Shown: piece after piece, positions 9,642 to 17,955 of the stretch
Layout of the letters: every line of letters begins with the position of its first letter
Numbering within the stretch: position 1 is the first letter of the stretch
Assembly (NCBI RefSeq): GCF_028618575.1
Contig: NZ_JAQITA010000002.1
Location: 62,001-126,000 of the forward strand
Length of the DNA stretch: 64,000 bases
Source of the DNA: Bartonella sp. ML70XJBT.G
GTDB taxonomy: Bacteria; Pseudomonadota; Alphaproteobacteria; Rhizobiales; Rhizobiaceae
Direction of reading: 5' to 3'
Notes under the pieces: model-generated
Told to the model about the DNA's origin: nothing
Seen by the model: the letters and a program-made list of their open reading frames with translations, nothing else
The model's database searches: none
Position numbers and translations under genes: made by a program

Positions 9642-11579
9642 ATGCGCTTTTCGCCCGATTTCCTTGATGAGCTCCGAGCAAGATTACCAATTTCAACAGT
9701 TATTGGACAAAGGGTGGTGTTTGATCCCCAAAAAAGCAAGCCTTCGCGAGGAGATTTTTGGTGTTGTTGCCCATTTCATGGTGAAAAGACTCCCAGTTTT
9801 CATTGTGATGATCGTAAAGGCCGCTATTATTGCTTTGGCTGTGGTGTCAGTGGTGATATTTTTACTTTTCTTTGTGAACTTGATGGATTGCACTTTTCAG
9901 AAAGTGTAGAGCGTTTGGCTGATTTTGCAGGAATAAAACTCCCTGTGTTTGATCAAAAAAGTCACAAAAATCATAGGGAAAAAGCTGATCTTTATGATGT
10001 TATGAGAATAGCTACGGATTTTTTTCAACAGAGCTTACATGATAAAGAAGGTGTACAGGCGCGTCGTTATCTTGATGCGCGTGGTGTCACGCCAAAGCTT
10101 GTAGAGCGTTTTCGAATTGGTTTTGCTCCAATAAAGCGTACAGCTTTAAAAGAAGCTTTAAGCGCGCGTGGTATTTCTATTAAACAAATGGAAGAGTGTG
10201 GGCTTCTCAAATTGGCTGAGGATAATACGGCTTCTTATGATCGATTTAGAAATCGTATTATGTTTCCTATTGAAGATTTACGCGGACGTGTGGTGGCCTT
10301 TGGAGGGCGTGCATTAGAAAAAGATACGCCGGCGAAATATCTCAATAGTCCTGAAACAGTGCTGTTTCATAAGGGAAATATGCTTTACAATGCAGCCTCT
10401 GCTCGTAAAAATAGCCGTTTTGTTGGTGATGAAAAAGTCCGTTCCATTCTTGTGGTTGAAGGTTATATGGATGTTATTGCACTGACTAAAGCTGGTTTTG
10501 AAGGAGTCGTAGCACCTTTGGGGACAGCATTAACAGAAGCGCAAATTGGACTTTTATGGCAAATGGATTCTGATCCCATTTTGTGTTTTGATGGCGATGA
10601 TGCTGGTTTAAAAGCGGCTTTTCGTGTTGCTGATCGCGTGTTGCCTCTTTTAAAGGCGGGGGTGTCGGTACGCTTTGTTTTATTGCCACAAGGTAAAGAT
10701 CCTGATGAAATTATTTCTGCTGGTGCAGCACAACTTTTTTCTTCTTTTCTACAAAAAGCAATTCCATTGATTGAGCTGTTGTGGTGGCGTTCTACTTACG
10801 GAAAAAACTTTGAAACTCCAGAAGCACGAGCAGCGCTAGAAAAACAACTGAAACAGCAAGTTTTTACCATTAAGGATGAAGATATACGTCGCTATTATTT
10901 ACAGGATATCAAAAAACGGCTTTTTGATTTCTTTCGTCCCTTTTTTTCGAAAAAAAAATCCACAGGACGGTATCATCAGTCTGCCCAAAATAGAGTATTG
11001 AAAGATCAATCTTTTTCTTTTTTAGCAAATTCGGGCATCGTGCGTCACTCTTCGCAATCTATTCCTCTGCGTGAGGCTGTTATTTTATTGCTGTTAGCTT
11101 ACTATCCTGAGTTGTGGTATGAAAATTTTGAAGTTTTGGCTGAGTTAGAATTACAAAATACGCAATTGGTATGTTTTCATCAGTCTATGTTAGAAATTCT
11201 CGGCAATCAACAGCTTCATGATAAGGAGACAATGGTTGCACTTTTAGAAGGAAGAGGACACAAAGCACTCTTGGAACGTATGAAACATCTTGTGCAAAAT
11301 ATTGGTATGCGTACGGTCTTTATGGGGGCGCCCATTGAAGACGCTCGTGCTATATTAAAACAGGCTGTCTACTTGCATCTTCAAGAATACCACCTACATA
11401 AGAGACTACAAGATATTGAAGAGCAACTGGTAGAAAGTCCTAACAGTGAGGTTTTTGATTTGCTTCGTGAAATAAAAAGTGAGTTAGAGCAAATGCAGGC
11501 GACAGAAGCGTTAATTGAAGGATTTGGAAGTTGGTTGGATGAAAAAATAGACGGGAATAAGCAAGATACAATAAAATGA
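9642..11579 (+). CDS. dnaG: DNA primase
   Basis: DnaG synthesises RNA primers at the replication fork in partnership with DnaB. The N-terminal CHC2 zinc ribbon is intact: Cys43 and His46 in CCPFHGEKTPSFH, Cys64 and Cys67 in YYCFGC. The catalytic core follows at about 115-370 with the TOPRIM glutamate in ILVVEGYMDVIAL (near 270) and the acidic FDGDDAGLKAA (near 315). The C-terminal DnaB-interaction region is less conserved. The length, 645 residues, is normal. ATG at 9642 has a GAGAGA site upstream. rpoD follows after about 350 bases, as in the classical macromolecular-synthesis operon but without rpsU in front. Confidence 0.97.
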   Translation: MRFSPDFLDELRARLPISTVIGQRVVFDPQKSKPSRGDFWCCCPFHGEKTPSFHCDDRKGRYYCFGCGVSGDIFTFLCELDGLHFSESVERLADFAGIKLPVFDQKSHKNHREKADLYDVMRIATDFFQQSLHDKEGVQARRYLDARGVTPKLVERFRIGFAPIKRTALKEALSARGISIKQMEECGLLKLAEDNTASYDRFRNRIMFPIEDLRGRVVAFGGRALEKDTPAKYLNSPETVLFHKGNMLYNAASARKNSRFVGDEKVRSILVVEGYMDVIALTKAGFEGVVAPLGTALTEAQIGLLWQMDSDPILCFDGDDAGLKAAFRVADRVLPLLKAGVSVRFVLLPQGKDPDEIISAGAAQLFSSFLQKAIPLIELLWWRSTYGKNFETPEARAALEKQLKQQVFTIKDEDIRRYYLQDIKKRLFDFFRPFFSKKKSTGRYHQSAQNRVLKDQSFSFLANSGIVRHSSQSIPLREAVILLLLAYYPELWYENFEVLAELELQNTQLVCFHQSMLEILGNQQLHDKETMVALLEGRGHKALLERMKHLVQNIGMRTVFMGAPIEDARAILKQAVYLHLQEYHLHKRLQDIEEQLVESPNSEVFDLLREIKSELEQMQATEALIEGFGSWLDEKIDGNKQDTIK

Positions 11580-11928
11580 TTCGCTTTTTTAATGCGAATC
11601 AGTCACCTAAGGCTTAGTATGAAGAAGTTATATAAAGCGGCATTTTTATATTTTTATAAAGAATGACGACTGAATTTTAGGAAAAGCGGGAAATTGGTTC
11701 TTACTATAGGGTACAGAGATTATCTCAGAAAGGCTGAGAGGTGTCGGGGAAACTTCTAGAGTTTTCCCGCGTTTTTGTGTGAATGACAAGGTGTATACGA
11801 TATGTAGTCTTTCAAATGGTAATCTTTTTTAAGAGGGGGTATATTATAGGAAACTGTTCGTACGCTTAAATGAGAACGCAAAAAGTTGGTCACATGGAAG
11901 CTGTGGAGTGATCAAGTGGAGTTATGGT
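11580..11928. other. dnaG-rpoD intergenic region
   Basis: This gap of about 350 bases holds three hairpin-capable segments: 11578-11600 at the dnaG stop codon (GATTCGC/GCGAATC, 9-base loop), about 11724-11740 (TCTCAG/CTGAGA), and the terminator-like stem at 11745-11769. It most likely separates dnaG from a distinct rpoD promoter between about 11775 and 11900. I could not assign that promoter with confidence. Confidence 0.45.
11745..11776 (+). terminator. probable intrinsic terminator between dnaG and rpoD
   Basis: Nine base pairs form between CGGGGAAAC (11745-11753) and GTTTTCCCG (11761-11769), one of them G-T, around a TTCTAGA loop. CGTTTTTG follows. A GC-rich stem followed by a T run fits Rho-independent termination. 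It may end dnaG transcription or act as an attenuator in the rpoD leader. Confidence 0.55.
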
Positions 11929-13938
11929 ATGGCAACAAAGGTTAAACAGAAAGATAATGTAGAAGTAACAAGCCAAGCAAGTTTGGATAGTCCTCTTCTT
12001 GATTTTTCTGATGATGCCATCAAGAAAATGGTTAAACTTGCCAAAAAAAATGGTTATGTGACGATGGATGAACTCAATGCAGTTCTTCCTTCTGATGAGG
12101 TTACATCTGAACAAATTGAAGATATCTTGGCGATGTTCTCCGAGATGGGGATTAATGTTGTAGACGATGAAGATGAAGTCGATTCTGAACATTATGATGA
12201 AGTAACGGTGGAGGGAGGCGATTTAGTAGAAGCCTCTAGTCACGCAATTGCAACGACAACGAATAAGCGTGAGGTCACAGATCGTACTGATGATCCGGTA
12301 CGTATGTATCTGCGGGAAATGGGAGCTGTTGAGCTGCTTTCGCGGGAAGGCGAAATTGCCATTGCTAAGCGTATTGAAGCAGGACGTGAGACAATGATTG
12401 CAGGACTTTGTGAGAGTCCTTTGACTTTTCAGGCCCTCATTATCTGGCGTGAAGAATTGAAAGAGCAGCGTATTCTTCTTCGTGAAATTATTGATCTTGA
12501 AACAACTTATGCGGGACCAGAAGCTAAGCAAGCCCCATTCGTTGAACGAAGTGAAGTTGATAAGATAAAAGAGGAGAAGACATCTGTTGGTACGCGTAAT
12601 ATGGAGGGAATCGTTGGAGATAGAGGCATTGAGGATGATGAGGAAGACGAGGACGATGTTAACTTGTCGCTTGCTGCAATGGAGAATGAACTTTGTCCTC
12701 AAGTCATGGAAACATTGGATTTTATCGCTCAGACCTATGTTAAATTGCGAAAATTACAAGATCAGCATGTTGAGAGCAGTTTAGCAGAGCGTAAAGAAGG
12801 TGCACTTTCACCTTCTCAGAAGAAAAAATACATTCAATTAAAGAATGAGTTGATCCAAGCAGTGAAATCTCTCTCTTTGAATCAAAATCGTATCGAATCT
12901 TTGGTTGAGCAGCTTTATGATATCAATAAAAGATTGATTCATAATGAAGGGAAGTTGAAACGAATTGCTAACAGTTATGGCATTGGTCATGAGGACTTTT
13001 TAAAAGAATACCAAGGCCGTGAATTGGATGCAGATTGGACCAATTATATTGCAACTTTGCCAGGAATAGGATGGCAGGAGTTTTCTATGCGTGAAGCAAA
13101 AGAAATTCAAAGGTTGCGTAGCGAAATACAGAATCTTGCCCAAGAGACGGCCATTTCTATCAGCGAATTTCGTCGGATTGTTACACAGGTACAAAAAGGT
13201 GAACGCGAGTCAACCATTGCTAAAAAAGAAATGGTGGAAGCTAATTTGCGCCTCGTGATTTCGATTGCAAAAAAATACACTAATCGTGGTTTACAGTTTC
13301 TTGATCTTATCCAAGAAGGCAATATCGGTTTGATGAAAGCCGTAGATAAATTTGAATATCGGCGGGGCTATAAGTTTTCAACCTATGCAACATGGTGGAT
13401 TCGTCAAGCAATTACCCGCTCAATTGCTGATCAGGCACGCACTATCCGTATTCCTGTTCATATGATTGAAACCATTAACAAAATTGTACGTACATCGCGC
13501 CAGATTTTGCATGAAATTGGTCGTGAACCTACACCAGAAGAATTGTCTAGCAAACTTTCTATGCCATTAGAAAAGGTGCGAAAAGTTCTTAAAATTGCAA
13601 AAGAGCCTATTTCCCTTGAAACCCCTGTTGGTGATGAAGATGATTCTCATTTGGGTGATTTTATTGAGGATAGGAATGCATTATTGCCTATAGATGCGGC
13701 TATTCAGGCGAATTTGCGAGATACGACAACGCGCGTCCTTGCTTCTCTCACACCTCGTGAAGAACGTGTGTTGCGGATGCGTTTTGGTATCGGGATGAAT
13801 ACCGATCATACGTTGGAAGAAGTTGGTCAACAATTTTCGGTGACAAGAGAGCGTATTCGTCAAATTGAGGCAAAGGCGCTTCGTAAATTGAAACATCCTA
13901 GCCGTTCACGCAAATTGCGGAGTTTCCTCGATTCTTGA
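11929..13938 (+). CDS. rpoD: RNA polymerase primary sigma factor (sigma-70)
   Basis: RpoD directs RNA polymerase to housekeeping promoters. From ATG at 11929 the protein is 669 residues and starts MATKVKQKD, as in other rhizobial RpoD proteins; a GGAG site lies 7 bases upstream. The open frame continues back to GTG 11908, but that start is unlikely. Seen in order: region 1.1 (about 20-75), region 1.2 with [20 protein letters not shown], an acidic non-conserved insert, regions 2.1-2.4 with [20 protein letters not shown] (-10 recognition), region 3, and region 4.2 with the helix-turn-helix [20 protein letters not shown] (-35 recognition). Nothing is missing. Confidence 0.97.
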   Translation: MATKVKQKDNVEVTSQASLDSPLLDFSDDAIKKMVKLAKKNGYVTMDELNAVLPSDEVTSEQIEDILAMFSEMGINVVDDEDEVDSEHYDEVTVEGGDLVEASSHAIATTTNKREVTDRTDDPVRMYLREMGAVELLSREGEIAIAKRIEAGRETMIAGLCESPLTFQALIIWREELKEQRILLREIIDLETTYAGPEAKQAPFVERSEVDKIKEEKTSVGTRNMEGIVGDRGIEDDEEDEDDVNLSLAAMENELCPQVMETLDFIAQTYVKLRKLQDQHVESSLAERKEGALSPSQKKKYIQLKNELIQAVKSLSLNQNRIESLVEQLYDINKRLIHNEGKLKRIANSYGIGHEDFLKEYQGRELDADWTNYIATLPGIGWQEFSMREAKEIQRLRSEIQNLAQETAISISEFRRIVTQVQKGERESTIAKKEMVEANLRLVISIAKKYTNRGLQFLDLIQEGNIGLMKAVDKFEYRRGYKFSTYATWWIRQAITRSIADQARTIRIPVHMIETINKIVRTSRQILHEIGREPTPEELSSKLSMPLEKVRKVLKIAKEPISLETPVGDEDDSHLGDFIEDRNALLPIDAAIQANLRDTTTRVLASLTPREERVLRMRFGIGMNTDHTLEEVGQQFSVTRERIRQIEAKALRKLKHPSRSRKLRSFLDS

Positions 13939-14503
13939 ACAAAGGAACTTGTGTATTTTCAAAAATCTCTCCTTAGGCATATCATACTGTTGAAATGCCT
14001 TTTTGAGAAGCGAAGAGGTCTTTTGTTATGCAGAATTTGCGGTATCTAACGTTTTGTGTGGTTGTAGTCTTTGTATGACTGTTTACAAAATCAACGGAAG
14101 CTGCGTATAAATTGTAGGGTGATTTCTTAAAAGAATGAATGATATCTAAGTATTTTTCTCCATGTAGAGGTAAATTGATTGAGAGATATGGTATTGTAAA
14201 ATGACTGATGTTGGAAGGCATTAACTTTTGATGCTTACGGTCCTTTATACTGCAAAAGCATTCATAAACGCGATTTATGTGAATAAGTGAGAGTTTAGAA
14301 ATTCCATTCAGACCCTCTAACTTTTGATTGTGTGTTGTGTTTTATAAGAGATATTTTAATGCTTTATTTTTTGTATATGAAATCTTTTCTCAAAATAGTA
14401 TCTATTTTTGATTGAATTTATTTTAAAAGTTTGTCTTAAGGCTATGCCGTGAATTTATTTTGTTGCTTTTTGATCGTTTTTTCCCAAAAGATGTGGTCGA
14501 TTT
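13939..14503. other. non-coding gap after rpoD
   Basis: These 565 bases separate rpoD from the cysteine-cluster gene. A minus-strand open run of 79 codons (13982-14221) exists but shows no family resemblance and no ribosome site, so I do not call it. The right part (14330-14500) is AT-rich and probably carries the promoter of the next gene. Confidence 0.4.
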
Positions 14504-14965
14504 ATGCGTAAAGAAAATCCCTTTTGGAAAGTCAAAAAATTAGAAGAACTTTCACTTCTTGAGTGGGAAAGTCTTTGTGATGGGTGTGGATGTTGTTGTT
14601 TGCACAAAGTAGAAGATGATGATACGGGTGATATTTATGCAACCAGTGTGGCTTGTTGTCTTTTAGAGAGAGAAACTTGTCGGTGTCAGAATTATGTTCA
14701 TCGTCACTCAATTGTCCCAAATTGCATAGCGTTGGATGTTGCGACGGTTAAAACAGCCCGTTGGCTACCAGAAAGTTGTGCTTATCGGTTGATTCATGAG
14801 GGAAAAGATCTTCCATGGTGGCATCCGCTTGTATCAGGAGATTGTCAGACGGTGCATCAAACACAATTTTCTGCACGTGGGCAGATAGAAGTTTACGAAA
14901 ATGAATTATCTTCTGAAGAAGCTTATCTCTATCATATCACTGGTCTTCTTTGTGAAGGCCAGTGA
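14504..14965 (+). CDS. YcgN-family cysteine-cluster protein (UPF0260)
   Basis: This 153-residue protein starts with FWKVKKLEELSLLEWESLC and has the family's cysteine cluster: Cys25, Cys28 and Cys30-32 in CDGCGCCCLHK, then further Cys near 52 and 58-61 and VPNCIAL near 77. This is the UPF0260/YcgN family, conserved in proteobacteria and widely thought to bind a metal or iron-sulphur centre; the function is unknown. It ends with the common WHPLVSGD segment and a divergent tail. The stop codon lies inside a long hairpin (14935-14967). The SIMPL-domain gene converges on it. Confidence 0.88.
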   Translation: MRKENPFWKVKKLEELSLLEWESLCDGCGCCCLHKVEDDDTGDIYATSVACCLLERETCRCQNYVHRHSIVPNCIALDVATVKTARWLPESCAYRLIHEGKDLPWWHPLVSGDCQTVHQTQFSARGQIEVYENELSSEEAYLYHITGLLCEGQ

Positions 14966-14967
14966 TA
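14935..14967 (+). terminator. 14-bp hairpin over the end of the YcgN-family gene
   Basis: TATCACTGGTCTTC (14935-14948) pairs with GAAGGCCAGTGATA (14954-14967) around a five-base TTTGT loop: 13 Watson-Crick pairs and one T-G. The stem includes the last nine codons and the stop. It sits between convergent genes, so it may terminate transcription from both sides. The downstream T run (AATTTCT) is weak, which lowers confidence in purely intrinsic termination. Confidence 0.55.
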
Positions 14968-15003
14968 AATTTCTGTACATGGTGATTGATGATATTACAT
15001 GAT

Positions 15004-15741
15004 TTAGTCTATAGAAAATACTATGGTAACATTGACGTTATAGTCCAATTCGCCCCCTGAAAAATTTGTGTCTGCATAGCTTGTATCCGCTGCTCGGCTC
15101 ATAAGACGTGGCTTTGGATAATAGGGGTCATTATTTTCATTGATTGCAAGGATTTTTCCTAATTTTACATCTGCTGCTTGTGCTATTGTTTTTGCTTTTT
15201 CAATGGCTTCAGCAATAGCTTTTTTACGTGCTTCTTGATAAAATGGTTTTGGATCGGCATTGGTAAAGGTAATGCCGTTAACCGAATTAACACCAAGCCC
15301 CATTGCTTGATCAAATATTTTACCAGCATTGGCAAGATCACGAATACGCACTGTTAAAGAATTTGAAACATGATACAGTTTTCCATTGTTCTGTTTTTCG
15401 TGATGTTTGTCGGGGGTATATTGATAAATTGATAAGCCTGATGTTTGTAAATCATTTGCTTGGATACCATTGTTTTTAAAAGCGTTTACAATATCATTCA
15501 TAGACTTATTATTGGCGGCTAGCGCTTGTTGAGCAGTTTTGTCATCTGTTACAACAGCTAAACTGATAATTGCCATGTCCGGTGCTGCTTGGCTTTCGCC
15601 CGTTGCTGTAACTCTAATTGTTGCGTTTTTCATTTTGCTTTCTTCAGCATGGAGAGAGAGTGAACTGATGAGCAGAGTGAGTGCCATCATCGCTATTTTG
15701 ATTCTGTAGAGATTTACCGAATGGAAAACTGTTTTTGTCAT
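15004..15741 (-). CDS. SIMPL domain-containing (DUF541) exported protein
   Basis: The 245-residue protein begins with a signal peptide (basic start, hydrophobic core at about 16-29, cleavage probably after SLHA) and then carries a full SIMPL/DUF541 domain: IRVTATGESQAAPDMAIISL at about 41-60, the LQTSGLSIYQYTP strand, and AIEKAKTIAQAADVKLGKIL near 185. These periplasmic or outer-membrane proteins (OMP28/BP26-like in Brucella) form oligomeric rings; their role is unclear, with links to oxidative stress and antigenicity. A clear AAGGAAT site precedes ATG 15741. It converges with the YcgN-family gene. Confidence 0.9.
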   Translation of the reverse strand: MTKTVFHSVNLYRIKIAMMALTLLISSLSLHAEESKMKNATIRVTATGESQAAPDMAIISLAVVTDDKTAQQALAANNKSMNDIVNAFKNNGIQANDLQTSGLSIYQYTPDKHHEKQNNGKLYHVSNSLTVRIRDLANAGKIFDQAMGLGVNSVNGITFTNADPKPFYQEARKKAIAEAIEKAKTIAQAADVKLGKILAINENNDPYYPKPRLMSRAADTSYADTNFSGGELDYNVNVTIVFSID

Positions 15742-15910
15742 ATCTATTCCTTTATATTTCTCATTGACTATTTTCTCATTTCTGAGAGTTCTTGTAAAGA
15801 AATTAGAGTATTGAAAAAAAAACCAAGAGAAAAGAGAAAAAGATGGGTTATAATTGAGCTAGGCTCTTGTGTCATAGGGCATTTTAGTTTAGAGAAAAGC
15901 AACCTGTGTG

Positions 15911-15987
15911 GGGCCTGTAGCTCAATTGGTTAGAGCCAGCGGCTCATAACCGCTTGGTTGGGGGTTCGAGTCCCTCCGGGCCCACCA
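15911..15987 (+). tRNA. tRNA with CAT anticodon (tRNA-Met, or tRNA-Ile2 with lysidine)
   Basis: The 77-base sequence folds as a complete tRNA with encoded CCA: acceptor GGGCCTG/CGGGCCC with discriminator A, D-arm region GTAGCTCAATTGGTTAGAGC, anticodon stem AGCGG/CCGCT with loop CTCATAA (anticodon CAT, 15945-15947), and T-arm GGGGG TTCGAGT CCCTC. The CTCATAA loop followed by CCGCTTGGT resembles E. coli tRNA-Ile2, whose CAT is modified by TilS to read AUA. The acceptor also resembles rhizobial tRNA-Ile. Automatic annotation would probably say tRNA-Met. It is not the initiator, because the first acceptor pair is G-C. Confidence 0.93.
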
Positions 15988-15997
15988 TCATAAGACG

Positions 15998-16019
15998 AAA
16001 AAATTCTATAGAATTTTTT
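15998..16019 (+). terminator. possible tRNA terminator (perfect AT-rich palindrome)
   Basis: AAAAAATTCTA (15998-16008) is followed at once by its exact complement TAGAATTTTTT (16009-16019). The right arm supplies six T residues. It starts 11 bases after the tRNA CCA end. The stem is AT-rich, so stability is modest. Confidence 0.45.
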
Positions 16020-16341
16020 GATTCTCTTGTTCTTCTAGTTTATTTTTTTGTCTATCCTGAATTTTTCTTATCTTTAATTGTTTCCTTGTGAGTTTTTTCT
16101 TTACAGTTTTGCTCTAGAGCGGTGCTATGCTCTTTTTTACTTTAACCAAAAACCTTTTATCTAGTGGCATTACTGCATCTACGTTAATCAATTATCTTGT
16201 ATGCTGTTTTAAAATGTCTGCTACATTATCTTCTGCATGGGAGAGGGTAAAACTGTCATTGATGTTTTATGACCGCTTTTCTCTGCTTCTTAATAAATGA
16301 CATTATCTATGAGGTCTTTTTGAGTAATCAAAGCTGTATCA

Positions 16342-16509
16342 TTACGATTCAAGTTTGTGCAAAAAAACAGAATTCACAATATTTATGTATAGCATGTGAT
16401 CCATGACAGTAACATTTGTTGCTGTTTTCTTTTTCAAGTGAAGAATCCATTCTTCTTTTGGTAAATGCTTGTGCAATATATATGCAGGTATCATTCGGTC
16501 TTGACCCAT
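16342..16509 (-). CDS. short hypothetical ORF, possibly a gene remnant
   Basis: ATG at 16509 opens a 55-codon frame beginning MGQDRMIPAYILHKHLPKEE, with AAGAGATA just before the start. It is rich in Lys, His and Leu and has no membrane segment. After its stop the same strand has more open fragments, so this may be the front of a longer gene now broken. I do not recognise a family. It could also be chance. Confidence 0.25.
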   Translation of the reverse strand: MGQDRMIPAYILHKHLPKEEWILHLKKKTATNVTVMDHMLYINIVNSVFLHKLES

Positions 16510-17075
16510 TATCTCTTTTTAAGTATTGCCATTTTTGTTCATGATAGATCTCGATGTCATATTTTCAGTGGACTTCATAGAGGACAATAGCCTTTTGTGG
16601 AAAGCATGTCATAGAGTTGTAGGCAGCGCTGCTGTTCATAGAACTGTACATATCGCATTGCTCTATTTTTGCATTGCGATATCGTTTAAAAAATATAGAG
16701 AGTGCTGTGTAGAATAAAACTGTGATATATTCTTTTTTAAAAATAAGCTTTTTTATATTTTTTCACAGAGAAACTAGCAACGTTTTCAGAGATATCTTTA
16801 CATTGATGCGTTATTGGTGCGAATCGCAAAATTTGCATAACTTTATTAACGTTGTTGATAAAAGTCATAATATCGGCTTTTTCATAAAAAGATCTGGACC
16901 GTGTGATGTTTTCTGTTTCACCATGGTACATAACCAACAGAATTCCATCTCATTTTATAAAACCAGTTTGTATACAACTGCTTCCATACTGCTTATTGCA
17001 AATATTTTTTCTAAGGTATGGGATATGTGCAAACGTTTTAGCGTTATATATAGTTTGACTACATGGAGTATAACT

Positions 17076-17258
17076 ATGAAGAATGACGAAAAATTTGAGG
17101 CAGCTTTATCTGATATTATCGTGAAATGGGAGGCTTTGTCTGCAACTCAAAAACAAGAGATCTTGAAAATAGTAGAAAGTTCTACAAATTCTGCTCAGTC
17201 AACAGAACACTTAAAGCTTCAATCTTCTTTTTATCTCCAGAGGAAATCAAAGCGATAA
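17076..17258 (+). CDS. small hypothetical protein converging on the XRE regulator
   Basis: ATG at 17076 has a GGAG site 7 bases upstream and opens a 60-codon frame. Residues 1-40 (MKNDEKFEAALSDIIVKWEA onward) look like a helical, charged, ordinary protein. Residues 36-60 are translated from DNA that is antisense to the end of the XRE gene, an overlap of 77 bases, and are of odd composition (QSSFYLQRKSKR). The tail may therefore be a late extension caused by loss of an earlier stop or by a frameshift. No function can be given. Confidence 0.42.
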   Translation: MKNDEKFEAALSDIIVKWEALSATQKQEILKIVESSTNSAQSTEHLKLQSSFYLQRKSKR

Positions 17259-17496
17259 GTTTTAAATCTTCATCGGAGATGTTAAAACCAGTTATTACAT
17301 ATATGGCGCTAGCATTTCCGAGCGTGTTAAGAATAGCCATAAGCTTGTCTACAGAGGGTCTTTTTCCTCCCTTTATCATTTGTTGTACGTAGTTTTGTCC
17401 ACAGCCTGCTGCTTTACTTATTTGAATCATGGTGCGTCCGTCACTTTCTATTAATTCAATTAAGCGTTGGAACCAATCTTTTTCAGTCTTTTTCAT
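17182..17496 (-). CDS. small XRE-family helix-turn-helix regulator
   Basis: From ATG 17496, preceded by AAAGG at a good distance, the protein is 104 residues. A lambda-repressor-type helix-turn-helix lies at about 23-60: MIQISKAAGCGQNYVQQMIK (recognition helix), then GKRPSVDKLMAILNTLG. The C-terminal third (SDEDLKLIALISSGDKKKIE) is short and helical. There is no protease or sensor domain, so it resembles phage Cro/CI-like or accessory regulators. ATG 17514 in the same frame is a weaker start. A perfect 12-base palindrome at 17517-17528, directly upstream, is a natural operator candidate for autoregulation. Confidence 0.78.
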   Translation of the reverse strand: MKKTEKDWFQRLIELIESDGRTMIQISKAAGCGQNYVQQMIKGGKRPSVDKLMAILNTLGNASAIYVITGFNISDEDLKLIALISSGDKKKIEALSVLLTEQNL

Positions 17497-17516
17497 TTTT
17501 AGACCTTTACACATTT

Positions 17517-17528
17517 ACGCTATAGCGT
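17517..17528. promoter_or_regulatory. palindromic operator candidate upstream of XRE gene
   Basis: ACGCTATAGCGT is a perfect 12-base palindrome 20 bases before the XRE start at 17496. On the minus strand a TAATAT box precedes it by two bases and could be the -10 element, so a dimer bound here would sit over the transcription start. The link to the XRE protein is inference. Confidence 0.45.
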
Positions 17529-17955
17529 TAATATTACACTGCGAATCCAGAATATATGAGATAAGGAGCGTGAAAATACCCATGCGTAGCTTTTCGCTTA
17601 TGAAGGATACAGAGTTGTTTTTAACTAATAACAAAATGTCCCCATACACTTTCAGATTCGAATCAATAAAAAATGGTTGCTTAGTTTCACGATTGTGACA
17701 GGGTAGGCGCGTATGACCAGAAATGGAAATACACTTGGTGTGTTCATGAAATATTACTGATAGTATACGTAGCGTCATTATAAATCAAGATATCCCATAA
17801 CATTGGCATTTATAAGAAATTTCTGCATTTGGTGTGTGGATATAGTGGATTTCTATGCTTTGAAGGAAAAAGGTCATGGCTGTAGAACGTACAAACATCA
17901 TGGATGTGGGACACTGGTTTTTCTTTTCTTTTAAGAGATTCAGTTACTGTTAGAG
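17529..17955. other. gap between the XRE gene and broken hexapeptide-repeat gene
   Basis: About 430 bases with open runs on both strands (17429-17698 plus, 17515-17778 minus) but no ribosome site or recognisable protein in either. It likely holds divergent promoters. The plus-strand stretch just before 17956 has no good ribosome site, in keeping with the next gene being dead. Confidence 0.35.

Larger units (their letters stand above)
15988..17075. other. tRNA-proximal gap with decayed sequence
   Basis: About 1.1 kb downstream of the tRNA lacks a clear gene. On the minus strand, 16342-16509 is a short ORF with a ribosome site (listed separately), and open fragments continue to its left (about 16130-16340) broken by stops, as expected for decayed coding DNA. 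Plus-strand runs at 16526-16717 and 16722-17075 have poor composition and no ribosome site. I find no integrase and no repeat of the tRNA 3' end. Confidence 0.4.

Noticed and set aside
11700-11790. GGCTGAGAG in the rpoD leader resembles part of a thiamine pyrophosphate riboswitch
   Set aside because: The other conserved parts (GGGGTGCC and CCTGATCTGG) are absent, and rpoD is not a thiamine gene. The bases are explained by a small hairpin.
12223-12702. 159-codon minus-strand ORF inside rpoD
   Set aside because: It is fully antisense to conserved sigma-factor sequence, with no ribosome site and unnatural composition.
13982-14221. 79-codon minus-strand ORF after rpoD
   Set aside because: No family resemblance and no ribosome site. 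It could be chance in a gap.
17515-17778. 87-codon minus-strand ORF directly upstream of the small XRE gene
   Set aside because: Composition is poor, no ribosome site is present, and it covers the likely promoter and operator of the XRE gene.
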